From Mycobacterium sp. MBM (GTDB lineage: Bacteria > Actinomycetota > Actinomycetes > Mycobacteriales > Mycobacteriaceae), in the NCBI GenBank assembly GCA_021648845.1, contig JAKJHY010000010.1, forward strand, positions 148,558 through 212,557: a stretch of 64,000 bases of DNA, given 5' to 3'. Of the stretch, positions 52,504 through 62,490 are shown piece by piece. Under the pieces are notes generated by a model. The model had not been told where the DNA came from. It searched no databases and saw only the letters and a program-made list of their open reading frames with translations. The position numbers and the translations under genes are program-made. Position 1 is the stretch's first letter. Each line of letters starts with the position of its first letter.

Positions 52504-53967
52504 ATGGCTGAGACACGACGTACGGGAATTGCACCGGGCTGGTGGACACTGCTGCTGGTGCTGTTGGTGATCGCCGCCATGTGGCTGTCGTATTCGCTGT
52601 TCACCGGTTCGCTGCGCAGCACCGTCCCGGTGACGTTGACCGCCGATCGCTCCGGTTTGGTGATGGAGACCAACGCAAAGGTCAAGCTGCGCGGCGTCCA
52701 GGTCGGCAGGGTGGTCGCGATCAGCGGCGGCAACTCCGAAGCCGCGTCGCCGGTCAAACTGCGCCTCGATATCGACCCCGACCAGATCCGTTTCATCCCG
52801 GCCAATGTCGAGGCGCGCATCCGGGCCACCACCATCTTCGGCGCCAAGTTCGTCGACCTCGTCTACCCGGAGGACCCGAGCGCCGAGCGGCTGAAGGCCG
52901 GCCAGGTGCTGGAATCACTGAACGTCACCACCGAGGTCAACACCGTCTTCGAGAATCTCGTGGGCGTGCTCGAACAGGTCGACACCGCCAAGCTGAACGC
53001 CACGCTGTCCGCGCTCGCCGAGGGGGTCCGTGGTCGCGGTGAGGTGATCGGGCAGGCCACCACCGACGCCAACCAGGTTCTGCTGGCGCTCAATCCGCGC
53101 GCCGAGACGATCCGTGCCGACTGGCAGGCGCTGCAGGGTTTCAGCGACGCCTACAGCGATGCCGCCCAGGGCATCCTGGCCACCTTGGACGCCGCCAGCA
53201 CCACCGCCACCACGGTCAGTGCCAACTCCCGGCAACTCGATGCGCTGCTGCTGGCGACAACCGGATTGTCCAACAAGGGGATCGAGCTGCTGGCGCCGAA
53301 CAACGCCAACCTGATCAAGGCCGTCAACACGCTGCAGCCGACCACCGATCTGCTGTTCAAGTACAGCCCGTCCTACACCTGCCTGCTCACCGGCGCCAAA
53401 TACCTGCTCGACCACGGCGGCTACGACGCCACCGGCGGCAACGGCAAGTCCTTCATCCTGGACACCAGCCTGATGCTCGGCGACGACCCGTATGCCTACC
53501 CGCGGCACCTGCCGATCGTCGGCGCCAAGGGCGGACCGGGCGGGAAACCGGGCTGCGGCTCCCTGCCCAGCGTCGACGACAACTGGCCGGTGCGCCAGCT
53601 GATCACCAACACCGGATTCGGCACCGGTCTGGACTGGCGACCCAACCCGGGTATCGCCTTCCCGACCTACGGCAACTGGCTGCCCGTCACCCGGGCCGTC
53701 CCCGAGCCGCCGAGCATCCGCAACACCTGGGGCGGACCGGCCATCGGACCCATCCCGTACCCCGGCGCGCCGGCCTACGGGGCCCAGCTGTACGCGCCGG
53801 ACGGCACCCCGCTGTGGCCCGGCCTGCCGCCGGCGCCGCCGCCGGGCGCACCGCGCGATCCCGGACCGACCCCCGGTTCGGAGCCGTTCGTGGTCACCGC
53901 GCCCGGCGTGCAACCGACACCGCTGCCACCGCAGCCGTTGCCCGTACCCGCCGCGCCGGGCCCGTGA
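52504..53967 (+). CDS. mceA: MCE-family protein MceA
   Basis: 487 residues: cytoplasmic start, one membrane helix (about 15-33), an MCE/MlaD domain (about 40-115: VTLTADRSGLVMETNAKVKLRGVQVGRV), a long helical needle domain (about 120-290) and a Pro-rich tail. With five other Mce chains it forms the hexameric ring and tube that carries lipid across the periplasm. Starts 1 bp after yrbEB. Confidence 0.93.
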   Translation: MAETRRTGIAPGWWTLLLVLLVIAAMWLSYSLFTGSLRSTVPVTLTADRSGLVMETNAKVKLRGVQVGRVVAISGGNSEAASPVKLRLDIDPDQIRFIPANVEARIRATTIFGAKFVDLVYPEDPSAERLKAGQVLESLNVTTEVNTVFENLVGVLEQVDTAKLNATLSALAEGVRGRGEVIGQATTDANQVLLALNPRAETIRADWQALQGFSDAYSDAAQGILATLDAASTTATTVSANSRQLDALLLATTGLSNKGIELLAPNNANLIKAVNTLQPTTDLLFKYSPSYTCLLTGAKYLLDHGGYDATGGNGKSFILDTSLMLGDDPYAYPRHLPIVGAKGGPGGKPGCGSLPSVDDNWPVRQLITNTGFGTGLDWRPNPGIAFPTYGNWLPVTRAVPEPPSIRNTWGGPAIGPIPYPGAPAYGAQLYAPDGTPLWPGLPPAPPPGAPRDPGPTPGSEPFVVTAPGVQPTPLPPQPLPVPAAPGP

Positions 53968-54007
53968 CGTCCGATATCAGCTGACCGACAAGGAGAACCG
54001 AGCAGTC

Positions 54008-55039
54008 ATGAAGGACAATCTGGGGGCCGCCATCTGGCGGCTCACCATATTCCTGGCGGTGTGTCTGCTGGGCGTCTTCGGGCTGTTCGCGATCTTCTCT
54101 CAGCTGCGGTTCGGGGAAACCGAGAAGGGTTACCGCGCCGAGTTTTCCAACGTCGGCGGCATGGAGCCCGGTGACTTCGTCCGGATCGCCGGTGTCGAGG
54201 TCGGCAAGGTCGGTGATATGCGGATCCTCGATGACGGCACCGTGCTGGTCGACTTCACCGCCGACGAATCCGTGGTGCTGACCCAAGGCACCCGCGCGGT
54301 GATCCGCTACGACGATCTCATCGGCGGCCGGTATCTCGGCTTGCTGGAGGGCGCCGGGGACACCGCACGGTTGCAGCCCGGATCGACGATCCCGTTGGCG
54401 CGCACCGCTCCGCCACTGGATCTGGACGCCCTGATCGGTGGTTTCCGTCCGCTGTTCAAGGCGCTGGAACCCGACCAGATCAACGCGCTGTCCGGCCAGC
54501 TGATCAGCGCGCTGCAGGGCCAGGGCGCCACCATCGGGTCCTTCCTCACCCAGACCGCGGCGCTGACCAACACCCTGGCCGACCGCGATCAGCTGATCGG
54601 GGAGGTCATCGTCAACCTCAACACGGTGATGGGTTCGCTCGGCGACCAGAACGAGCAGTTCGCCAAGGCGGTGGACGGCCTTTCGGAGCTGATCGAGGGT
54701 CTGGCCGAGCGCCGCACCGATATCGCCAGCGGGATCGCCTATGTCAGCGAAGCGGCGGGCGGTATCGCCGAACTGCTGGAGCAGGCCCGGCCGCCGCTGG
54801 CCAAGACCGTGCAGGAGACCGACCGGGCCGCCGGCATCGTGGTCGCCGACCACGAGTACTTCGACAACCTGATCAACACCCTGCCCGATGCCTATCAAGC
54901 GCTGGCCCGGCAGGGCATCTACGGCGATTTCTTCAGCTTCTACCTCTGCGATATCGTCCTCAAGCTCAACGGTAAGGGCGGTCAGCCGGTGTATGTCAAA
55001 GCCGCCGGACAGAACAGCGGGAGGTGCACCCCGCGATGA
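54008..55039 (+). CDS. mceB: MCE-family protein MceB
   Basis: 343 residues: membrane helix about 12-33, MCE domain about 38-115 (GYRAEFSNVGGMEPGDFVRIAGVEVGKVGDM), helical domain to about 290 and a short C-terminal part ending near FYLCDIV. AGGAGA precedes ATG 54008. Shortest of the six and without a Pro-rich tail, as usual for MceB. A 40-bp gap from mceA is the largest inside the operon. Confidence 0.93.
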   Translation: MKDNLGAAIWRLTIFLAVCLLGVFGLFAIFSQLRFGETEKGYRAEFSNVGGMEPGDFVRIAGVEVGKVGDMRILDDGTVLVDFTADESVVLTQGTRAVIRYDDLIGGRYLGLLEGAGDTARLQPGSTIPLARTAPPLDLDALIGGFRPLFKALEPDQINALSGQLISALQGQGATIGSFLTQTAALTNTLADRDQLIGEVIVNLNTVMGSLGDQNEQFAKAVDGLSELIEGLAERRTDIASGIAYVSEAAGGIAELLEQARPPLAKTVQETDRAAGIVVADHEYFDNLINTLPDAYQALARQGIYGDFFSFYLCDIVLKLNGKGGQPVYVKAAGQNSGRCTPR

Positions 55040-56403
55040 AGTCTTTCGGAGAACGCAACCAGTTCGTCGTCGGCGCAGTCGGTCTCGCGATCATCGCGGC
55101 CATCGTGGCGGGCGCCCTGAACTACGACAAGCTTCCTTTCCTGAACAGCGGCAGGGACTACTCCGCCTATTTCGCCGAGGCTAGTGGGATTCGCGACGGT
55201 GCCGCGGTGCAGGTTTCGGGGATGCGGGTCGGCCATGTCTCCGGTGTCGAGCTGGACGGGCAGCAGGTGCTGGTCACGTTCCGGGTGGACGGTGACGTGC
55301 GCATCGGCGATCGCAGCGAGGCCGCGGTCAAGACCAAGAGCCTGCTCGGTACCAAGTATCTGGAGGTCACCCCGCGTGGGGATGGCTGGCAGGACGGCGC
55401 CATCCCGCTGGACCGCACGACGCCGGCCTACCAGCTGCCCGATGCGCTGGGTGATCTGTCGGCCACCATCAGCGGTTTGAACACCAACCAGCTCTCGGAT
55501 TCGCTGCGGGTGCTCGCGGAGACCTTTGCCGACACACCGCCGGAGCTGCGGGTCGCGATCGAAGGGGTGTCCCGGTTCTCCGAGACCCTCAACGAGCGTG
55601 ACGCCGAGCTGCGCTCGCTGTTGGGCAATGCCAACAAGGCCACCACCGTGCTGGCCGAACGCAGCGATCAGATCGTCGGGCTGGTGCGCAACAGCAACGC
55701 GCTGCTGGCCGAACTGCGGGCCCAAAGCGCGGCGCTGGACGCGATCTCGGGCAACATCTCGGCGCTGAGCCGTCAGCTGCGGGGGTTCATCGCCGAGAAC
55801 GACGAAACCCTGAAGCCGGCGATCGACAAACTCAACGGCGTGCTGACCATCCTGGACAACCGCAAGGAACGGCTGCAGAAATCGTTGAAGCTGATGGGTG
55901 ACTACGCCATGTCGCTGGGTGAGTCGGTGTCCGGCGGGCCGTTCTTCAAATCCTATGTCGCCAACCTGCTTCCGGGTCAGTTCGTGCAACCGTTCATCGA
56001 CGCCGCGTTCTCCGATCTGGGCCTCGACCCCAACGTGCTGCTGCCCTCGGAGCGCACCGATCCACAGGTCGGCCAGGCCGGGACTCCCGCGATGCCGGTG
56101 CCCTACCCGCGTACCGGGCAGGGTGGCGACCCGCGGCTGAACCTGCCCGATGCCATCACCGGTAACCCCGGCGACCTCGGGTGCGGTCCGCCCGGGATCC
56201 CGCTGCCCGGCCCGACCGGTTGCTACCCGTATCGCGAGCCGATTCCGGCGCCGCCGCCTGGTGGGCCGCCGCCCGGACCGCCCGCGGTGGCCCCGCCGGG
56301 GATGGCGTCCACCCCGACGCCCCCGGGCCCGGTGTTCGTGCCCGCCCCCGGTGAGCCGGCCCCGCACGGTGCCGCATCCGGCGCAGAACCGGGAGCCCGC
56401 TGA
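55036..56403 (+). CDS. mceC: MCE-family protein MceC
   Basis: 455 residues from ATG 55036, which overlaps the mceB stop (ATGA) and has GGGAGGTGC 8 nt before it; GTG 55024 is a less likely start. Membrane helix about 10-28, MCE domain about 38-115 (YFAEASGIRDGAAVQVSGMRVGHVSGV), long helical part, and a very Pro-rich tail of about 90 residues. Confidence 0.93.
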   Translation: MKSFGERNQFVVGAVGLAIIAAIVAGALNYDKLPFLNSGRDYSAYFAEASGIRDGAAVQVSGMRVGHVSGVELDGQQVLVTFRVDGDVRIGDRSEAAVKTKSLLGTKYLEVTPRGDGWQDGAIPLDRTTPAYQLPDALGDLSATISGLNTNQLSDSLRVLAETFADTPPELRVAIEGVSRFSETLNERDAELRSLLGNANKATTVLAERSDQIVGLVRNSNALLAELRAQSAALDAISGNISALSRQLRGFIAENDETLKPAIDKLNGVLTILDNRKERLQKSLKLMGDYAMSLGESVSGGPFFKSYVANLLPGQFVQPFIDAAFSDLGLDPNVLLPSERTDPQVGQAGTPAMPVPYPRTGQGGDPRLNLPDAITGNPGDLGCGPPGIPLPGPTGCYPYREPIPAPPPGGPPPGPPAVAPPGMASTPTPPGPVFVPAPGEPAPHGAASGAEPGAR

Positions 56404-57734
56404 TGGCAATGCCTTCCAAGCCGCGCACGCGGACGTTTCTGGCGGTGGCGCTGGTCGCGCTCTTGGCGGCCGGTGTGTTCGTGGTCATCAAGGTCACCGA
56501 CACCATCAACCGCGTCAATGTCGTGGCCTACTTCGACAGCAGCAACGGCATCTTCGAGGGCGATGACGTCGTCATCCTGGGTGTGCCGGTCGGGCGGATC
56601 GACAAGATCGAGCCGGAGCCCGAACGGGTCAAGATCTCGTTCTGGTACGACGCCAAACACAAGGTGCCCGCCGACGTGAACGCCGCGATCCTGTCGCCGA
56701 TGCTGGTGACGTCGCGGGCAATCCAGTTGACCCCGACCTATTCCGGTGGGCCGGTGCTGGAGAACGATGCCGTCATCGACCAGAGCCGCACCGTGGTGCC
56801 GGTCGAGTACGACGATATTCGCGAACAGCTGCACCGCATCACCGAAACGCTGCAGCCCACCGAGCCCGGCGGGGTCAGCGAACTCGGCGCGTTCATCAAC
56901 ACCGCCGCCGACAACCTGCGCGGGCAGGGCGCCGATATCCGGGCCACCTTGGTCAAACTCTCGCAGGCGATTTCGGCCGTCGGGGACCACAGCACCGATG
57001 TGTTCGCCACGGTGAAGAACCTGTCGATCCTGGTGTCGGCGTTGCAGGACAGCACCGACGTGATGCGGGCGCTGAACCAGAACCTGGCCTCGGTGACCGG
57101 CACGCTGGCCGACAACCCCGACGAGGTGGGCAACGCCGTGCAGGATCTGGCCGACACCGTCGGTCTGGTGCAGAACTTCGTGGCCGAGAACCGCGAAAGT
57201 CTCGGCACCACATCGGATCGCCTCGCCGGGGTCACCCAGGCCCTCAACGACAGCCTCGCCGACGTCAAGCAGTTCTTGCATGTGGCGCCCACGTCGTTCC
57301 AGAACTACATCAACATCTACCAGCCCGCCCAGGGCGCGGTGTCGAGCGTGCCGGTGATCAACAACTTCGCCAACCCGATCAGCTTCCTGTGCGGCGCGGT
57401 GCAGGCGGCCTCGCGCCTGGGCGCCGAGCAATCCTCGAAACTGTGTGTGCAGTACCTGGCGCCGATCATCAAGAACCGCCAGTACAACTTCCTGCCGATC
57501 GGCCAGAACCTGGCGGTCGGCACCCAGGCTCGCCCCAACGAGGTGACCTACAGCGAGGATTGGATGCGCCCGGACTACATCCCGCCGCCGGGACCGGCGC
57601 CGGCACCGCCGCCTGCCGACCCGTTGGCCGCCCCGGCCCCGGGTGGGCCGCCGGGAGCCGCGGAGGTACCGATGGCGACCAACCCGGCCGATGGTCTGCC
57701 GGGACTGATGGTGCAGACGGGACCGGGATCGTGA
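56403..57734 (+). CDS. mceD: MCE-family protein MceD
   Basis: 443 residues; ATG 56403 overlaps the mceC stop by one base. Membrane helix about 9-29, MCE domain about 35-115 (VVAYFDSSNGIFEGDDVVILGVPVGRIDKIEPE), helical needle domain and Pro-rich tail (PPPGPAPAPPPADP). Confidence 0.93.
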   Translation: MAMPSKPRTRTFLAVALVALLAAGVFVVIKVTDTINRVNVVAYFDSSNGIFEGDDVVILGVPVGRIDKIEPEPERVKISFWYDAKHKVPADVNAAILSPMLVTSRAIQLTPTYSGGPVLENDAVIDQSRTVVPVEYDDIREQLHRITETLQPTEPGGVSELGAFINTAADNLRGQGADIRATLVKLSQAISAVGDHSTDVFATVKNLSILVSALQDSTDVMRALNQNLASVTGTLADNPDEVGNAVQDLADTVGLVQNFVAENRESLGTTSDRLAGVTQALNDSLADVKQFLHVAPTSFQNYINIYQPAQGAVSSVPVINNFANPISFLCGAVQAASRLGAEQSSKLCVQYLAPIIKNRQYNFLPIGQNLAVGTQARPNEVTYSEDWMRPDYIPPPGPAPAPPPADPLAAPAPGGPPGAAEVPMATNPADGLPGLMVQTGPGS

Positions 57735-58858
57735 CGACATCCGTACGCCTGGCCGGTGCCTTGCTGGCGGTTGCCGCCGCCGCCACCGGATGCCAGTGGA
57801 AGGGCCTCAACTCGGTGGCGCTGCCCGGGGTCGAGGGTGTCGGTCCGGGCTCCTATACCGTGCAGGCGCAGATGCCCGATGTCGATCACCTGTCCCCGAA
57901 CTCGCGGGTACGCGTCGACGACGTGACGGTCGGGAACGTGACGAAGATCGAGCGTCAGGGCTGGCATGCGCTGGTCACCATGAGCCTCAACGAGAACGTC
58001 GTGTTGCCCGCCAACGCGACCGCGACCCTCGGCCAGACCAGCCTGCTCGGTTCCGAGCACGTCGAATTGGCGCCGCCCACCGACACCGCCCCACAGGGCC
58101 GGCTGAAGCCGGGAGCGGTGATCCCACTGGAGTCCAGTGGCGCGTTCCCCACCACCGAGCAGACGCTGGCGGCGATCTCGTTGCTGCTCAACGGCGGTGG
58201 CGTCGGCCAGGTGCAGGACATCACGACGGCGTTCAGCACCGCCTTCTCCGGGCGCGAAGCCGACCTGCGCAGCCTCATCGAACAACTCGACATCTTCATC
58301 GCCTACAACAACGACCAGAAGGGCGACATCATCGCCGCGGCCGAGAGCCTGAACTCTCTGGTCGGTCAGGTCGCCGAGCAGAAACCGGTGGTGGACAAGG
58401 CGTTACAGACCATCCCGGACGCCCTGCAGGTGCTCAAGGATCAGCGCGAGATGCTGGCGGAGGCGCTCGTCCAGCTGGGCAGGTTCAGCGCGCTGGCCGC
58501 GGACGCCACCAACCAGACCAGGGAGGCGCTGGTCGCCGAGCTGAAAGCTCTCGGGCCCACCCTGGAACAGTTGGCCAACGCCGGGCCGGCGCTGACGCGC
58601 TCGCTGAGCTTCCTCACCACCTATCCGTTCCCGAAGGAAACCATCACCAACTGGATGCGCGGTGACTACGCCAACCTGACCCTGGTGGTCGACCTGACCC
58701 TGAGCCGTGTCGACCAGGGCCTGTTCACCGGCACCCGCTGGGAGGGTGACCTGACCGAGCTGGAGATGCAATGGGGCCGCACCATCGGTCAGCTGCCCAG
58801 CCCCTACACCGGGGTGAATCCGCTACTCGCGCCGTACCGGTGGGATCAGGGGCGATGA
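57731..58858 (+). CDS. mceE: MCE-family lipoprotein MceE
   Basis: 375 residues from GTG 57731, overlapping mceD by 4 bp. The N-terminus is a lipoprotein signal ending in AAAATGC, with lipid-modified Cys21, as for the LprK-type MceE of other operons. The MCE domain follows (about 40-115: YTVQAQMPDVDHLSPNSRVRVDDVTVGNVTKI). No Pro-rich tail. Anchored through its lipid instead of a membrane helix. Confidence 0.93.
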   Translation: MTTSVRLAGALLAVAAAATGCQWKGLNSVALPGVEGVGPGSYTVQAQMPDVDHLSPNSRVRVDDVTVGNVTKIERQGWHALVTMSLNENVVLPANATATLGQTSLLGSEHVELAPPTDTAPQGRLKPGAVIPLESSGAFPTTEQTLAAISLLLNGGGVGQVQDITTAFSTAFSGREADLRSLIEQLDIFIAYNNDQKGDIIAAAESLNSLVGQVAEQKPVVDKALQTIPDALQVLKDQREMLAEALVQLGRFSALAADATNQTREALVAELKALGPTLEQLANAGPALTRSLSFLTTYPFPKETITNWMRGDYANLTLVVDLTLSRVDQGLFTGTRWEGDLTELEMQWGRTIGQLPSPYTGVNPLLAPYRWDQGR

Positions 58859-58859
58859 C

Positions 58860-60326
58860 ATGATCCTGACCAGGAGAATCCTCATCCAGATGGCGGTGTT
58901 CGTCGCCATCTCGGTCGTCGCCATCGGCATCATGGCCTTCAGCTACATGCGCCTGCCGAACCTGTTGTTCGGCGCCGGGCACTACCGCGTCACCCTCGAG
59001 CTGCCCGAGACCGGCGGCCTGTACCCGCGCGGCAATGTCACCTACCGCGGATCACAGGTCGGCCGGGTCGAACAGGTGGGCCTCACCGAACGGGGCACCG
59101 TCGAAGCGAAACTGTCGCTGACCGACGACGTGCCGATCCCGGCCGACCTGGATGCCGCGGTGCACAGCCAGACCGCCGTCGGTGAACTGTTCGTCGAGCT
59201 GGTGCCGCGCACCGGCGAGGGCCCCGTGCTGCGCGACGGCGATGTCATCCCGATGGACCGCACCAGCGTCCCGATGGATGTCAACACCTTGTTGGATGCG
59301 ACCAACCGTGGCCTGCAAGCGATTCCGGGCGACAACCTGCGCACCGCCGTGGACGAGGCTTACCTCGCGGTGGGCGGACTCGGCCCGGACCTGTCACGGC
59401 TGGTGAAGGGCACCACCCAGCTGGCCATCGATGCACGGGCCAACCTGGACCCGCTGACCACCCTGATCGACGAATCCAAGCCGGTGCTCGACACCCAGAC
59501 CGACACCTCGGGCGCGATCCGGGCGTGGGCGTCGAACCTGGCCACCATCACCGGCGAACTGCGCGATCACGATGACGCCGTGCGCGGACTGCTGGAGCGT
59601 GGGCCCGGCGCCGCCGAGGAGGTACGGGCACTGCTGGACCGGCTGCAGCCGACGCTGCCGATCGTGCTGGCCAACCTGGCCAACGTGAACCCGGTGCTGG
59701 TGACCTACCAGCCCGCTCTGGAGCAGCTGCTGGTGCTGTTGCCGCAGGGCACCGCCACCACGCAGGCCACCGGCACCGCCAACCGGCACACCAAGCAGGA
59801 CTACAAGGGCGCCTACCTGAACTTCAACCTCAACCTCAATCTGCCGCCCGCGTGCACGACCGGCTTCCTGCCACCGCAACAGCAGCGTGTCGCCAGCCTG
59901 GAGGACTACCCGGACCGGCCGGCGGGCGACCTGTACTGCCGCGTACCGCAGGATTCCGCGTTCAACGTCCGCGGCGCACGCAACCTGCCGTGTCTGACGG
60001 TGCCGGGCAAGCGCGCGCCCAGCGTCGCGATGTGCGAGAGCGACGAGAACTACGTTCCGCTCAACGACGGCTTCAACTGGAAGGGCGATCCGAACGCCAC
60101 CATCTCGGGACAGGCCATCCCGCAGTTGCGGCCCGGAACACCACCTGCGGAAACGGCGCCGGCACCGGCACCGGAACCCCCGCCGGTCGCAGCCGCCGAA
60201 TACGACCCGGCCAGTGGCACGTACGTTGGACCGGACGGGCGGGTGTACACACAATCGAACCTGGCCCGCACCGCGAACGAGGAGCAAACATGGCAGACGA
60301 TGCTGCTACCCCCACCGGGGCAGTGA
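58860..60326 (+). CDS. mceF: MCE-family protein MceF
   Basis: 488 residues: membrane helix about 10-30, MCE domain about 40-115 (YRVTLELPETGGLYPRGNVTYRGSQVGRVEQVGL), helical part, then a C-terminal segment with four Cys and a Pro/Ala-rich end. Starts 1 bp after mceE. Completes the six-protein Mce set; its last 37 bases overlap the first mce-associated gene. Confidence 0.93.
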   Translation: MILTRRILIQMAVFVAISVVAIGIMAFSYMRLPNLLFGAGHYRVTLELPETGGLYPRGNVTYRGSQVGRVEQVGLTERGTVEAKLSLTDDVPIPADLDAAVHSQTAVGELFVELVPRTGEGPVLRDGDVIPMDRTSVPMDVNTLLDATNRGLQAIPGDNLRTAVDEAYLAVGGLGPDLSRLVKGTTQLAIDARANLDPLTTLIDESKPVLDTQTDTSGAIRAWASNLATITGELRDHDDAVRGLLERGPGAAEEVRALLDRLQPTLPIVLANLANVNPVLVTYQPALEQLLVLLPQGTATTQATGTANRHTKQDYKGAYLNFNLNLNLPPACTTGFLPPQQQRVASLEDYPDRPAGDLYCRVPQDSAFNVRGARNLPCLTVPGKRAPSVAMCESDENYVPLNDGFNWKGDPNATISGQAIPQLRPGTPPAETAPAPAPEPPPVAAAEYDPASGTYVGPDGRVYTQSNLARTANEEQTWQTMLLPPPGQ

Positions 60327-60955
60327 GCGAGTCGGCATCCGAAACCGAGCACACCGAGCACACCGAGGAAACCGTATCCGCGGACACCGACCAGTCGGTC
60401 GAGGACTTCGACGACGCGGTGGCCGAGGCGGATGCGGAGCAGGCGGCACCCAAGCAGGCGATGTCGCATGTCCGGCTGGCCACCATCGCCGGACTCGTCG
60501 TGGTGCTGGCGCTGACCGGTCTGGTGGGCTGGCTGGGCTTCCGCACGTACGAATCGCGGCAGCTGGAGCAGCAGCGTCAGCTCTATCTGCAGGTCGGCCG
60601 GCAGGGTGCCATCAATCTCACCACGATCGACTGGGAGCACGCCGAGGCGGATGTGCAGCGCATCCTGGACTCGGCCACCGGCACCTTCTACGACGATTTT
60701 GAGCAGCGCGCGGCGCCGTTCATCGACGTCGTCAAGCAGGCGCAGTCCAAATCCGTCGGGACGGTGACCGAGGCGGGCCTGGAAACCGGTACCGCGGCAT
60801 CCGACACGCAAGCCACGGTGTTGGTCGCGGTGACCGTGCAGACCTCCAATGCCGGTGCCGCCGAACAACAACCGCGGTTGTGGCGGATGCGGGTGACCGT
60901 CCAGGATGTCGGTGATGACCAGGTGAAGGTGTCCAACGTGGAGTTCGTGCCGTGA
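60290..60955 (+). CDS. Mce-associated membrane protein
   Basis: 221 residues from ATG 60290 behind GAGGAG: an acidic, disordered N-terminus with TEHTEHTEE, one membrane helix (about 61-83) and an extracytoplasmic NTF2-like domain ending in VKVSNVEFVP. Mce-associated (Mas/Mam) proteins stabilise Mce complexes. It overlaps mceF by 37 bp in another frame. Confidence 0.88.
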   Translation: MADDAATPTGAVSESASETEHTEHTEETVSADTDQSVEDFDDAVAEADAEQAAPKQAMSHVRLATIAGLVVVLALTGLVGWLGFRTYESRQLEQQRQLYLQVGRQGAINLTTIDWEHAEADVQRILDSATGTFYDDFEQRAAPFIDVVKQAQSKSVGTVTEAGLETGTAASDTQATVLVAVTVQTSNAGAAEQQPRLWRMRVTVQDVGDDQVKVSNVEFVP

Positions 60956-61581
60956 CCGAGAAAGACGTTCCCGCCGATGGCGGCGCAGCCGGCGAGCCGG
61001 CGCCCGAGGTGACCGACGCCGAGTCGAGCGCCGTCGAACTCGACGAGGCACCCGAGGAGACCGGGGCGGCCGAGCCCGCCACCCCGACGAAACGCTCCAT
61101 CGAATGGCCCCGCGTGCTGGCCTACGGCATTCTGCCCGGCCTGGCACTGTTGTTGGCTCTGGGCGCCGGATTCTTGAAGTGGCAGGACAATTCGGTGCGC
61201 GACGGAGACAGGGCGGCCGTCGAATCCGTCCAGGCCGCCAAGGACGGCACGGTCGCACTGCTGTCCTACCAGCCCGATACCGTGCAACAGCAGCTGTCCG
61301 ACGCCCGGTCGCTGCTGACCGGAGATTTCCAGCAGGCCTACACCGACCTGACCACCGATGTCGTCATCCCGGGTGCCCAGGAGAAGCAGATCTCCGCGGT
61401 GGCAACCGTTCCGGCGGCCGCCTCGGTGCAGGCCGACCCGAGTCGTGCGGTGGTACTGGTGTTCGTCAACCAGACCGTCGTGGTCGGCAACGACGCACCG
61501 ACCGATACCGCATCCAGTGTGCGGGTCACCCTGGACAAGTCCGGTGACCGCTGGTTGATCTCCGGCTTCGACCCGGTCTAG
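60952..61581 (+). CDS. Mce-associated membrane protein
   Basis: 209 residues from GTG 60952, overlapping the previous gene by 4 bp. Same plan: acidic N-terminus, one membrane helix (about 55-75, YGILPGLALLLALGAGFL) and an NTF2-like domain with a final GDRWLISGFDPV. Second of the usual pair of mas genes at the end of mce operons. Confidence 0.88.
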   Translation: MTEKDVPADGGAAGEPAPEVTDAESSAVELDEAPEETGAAEPATPTKRSIEWPRVLAYGILPGLALLLALGAGFLKWQDNSVRDGDRAAVESVQAAKDGTVALLSYQPDTVQQQLSDARSLLTGDFQQAYTDLTTDVVIPGAQEKQISAVATVPAAASVQADPSRAVVLVFVNQTVVVGNDAPTDTASSVRVTLDKSGDRWLISGFDPV

Positions 61582-61590
61582 GTAGCCTCG

Positions 61591-62490
61591 GTGACCGGCT
61601 CGATCGACATCGTCGGCGACGATGTCACGCTGCACGCCTTGACGTGGGGTGATTGGGACGACGGCGATGCACCGGTTGCGGTGTGCCTGCACGGGTTTCC
61701 CGATACCGCGCACGGCTGGCGCAAGGTGGCCCCGCGGCTCGCCGAGGCCGGCTGGCGGGTGGTGGCCCCGTTCATGCGCGGGTACGCGCCGTCCTCGCTG
61801 TCGGCGCTGGGCAGCTATCACGTCGGTGCCCTGATGGACGATGCGCTGCGGGTGCTCGATGCCGCCGGGCCCACCGGCCGAGATGTCGTGATCGGACATG
61901 ACTGGGGCGCCATCGCCGCCACCGGGTTGGCCGCCATGCCCGACAGCCCTTTCCAGAAGGCCGCCATCATGTCGGTGCCCCCGTCGGCGGCTTTCCGTTC
62001 ACGCTCCGACATGGGCCGGTTGGCCGCGCAGCTACCGCGCCAGTTGCGGCGCAGCTGGTACATCATGTTCTTCCAATTGCCCTGGCTGCCGGAGCGTTCC
62101 GCGGCACGGGTGGTGCCCAAGCTGTGGCGGGACTGGTCGCCGGGTTACGACGGCGACGAGGACGTGCATCTGGTGTTGGAGGCGATCGGGGCGCCGGAAC
62201 ACTGGCGGGCGGCGCTCGGCTATTACCGGGCGACGGTGCGCAACAGCAGCCCGCCGGCCCGCTACGCCGAGTTGCACCGGCACTGGTTGTCCGCCCCTGT
62301 CCTACCGACGCTGTATCTGCACGGCACCGACGACGGGTGCGCGTCCTCGGATTACACCGAGTGGGTACGTCGCGTGCTACCGGCGGGCAGCGCCGCGCAC
62401 GTCGTCACCGGTGGCGGGCATTTCCTGCAGCTGGACCGGCCCGATGCCACGGCGCAGCACCTCCTGGATTTTTTCGGAAGTGGCCGCTAA
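61591..62490 (+). CDS. Alpha/beta hydrolase, epoxide hydrolase-like
   Basis: 299 residues from GTG 61591, 9 bp after the second mas gene. CLHGFPDTAHGWRKVAP carries the HGFP oxyanion motif; the nucleophile is Asp104 in IGHDWGA, as in epoxide hydrolases and haloalkane dehalogenases rather than esterases; GTDDGC and GGGHFLQLDRP supply the acid and His. Likely opens an epoxide or related electrophile of the lipid brought in by the Mce system. Confidence 0.85.
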   Translation: MTGSIDIVGDDVTLHALTWGDWDDGDAPVAVCLHGFPDTAHGWRKVAPRLAEAGWRVVAPFMRGYAPSSLSALGSYHVGALMDDALRVLDAAGPTGRDVVIGHDWGAIAATGLAAMPDSPFQKAAIMSVPPSAAFRSRSDMGRLAAQLPRQLRRSWYIMFFQLPWLPERSAARVVPKLWRDWSPGYDGDEDVHLVLEAIGAPEHWRAALGYYRATVRNSSPPARYAELHRHWLSAPVLPTLYLHGTDDGCASSDYTEWVRRVLPAGSAAHVVTGGGHFLQLDRPDATAQHLLDFFGSGR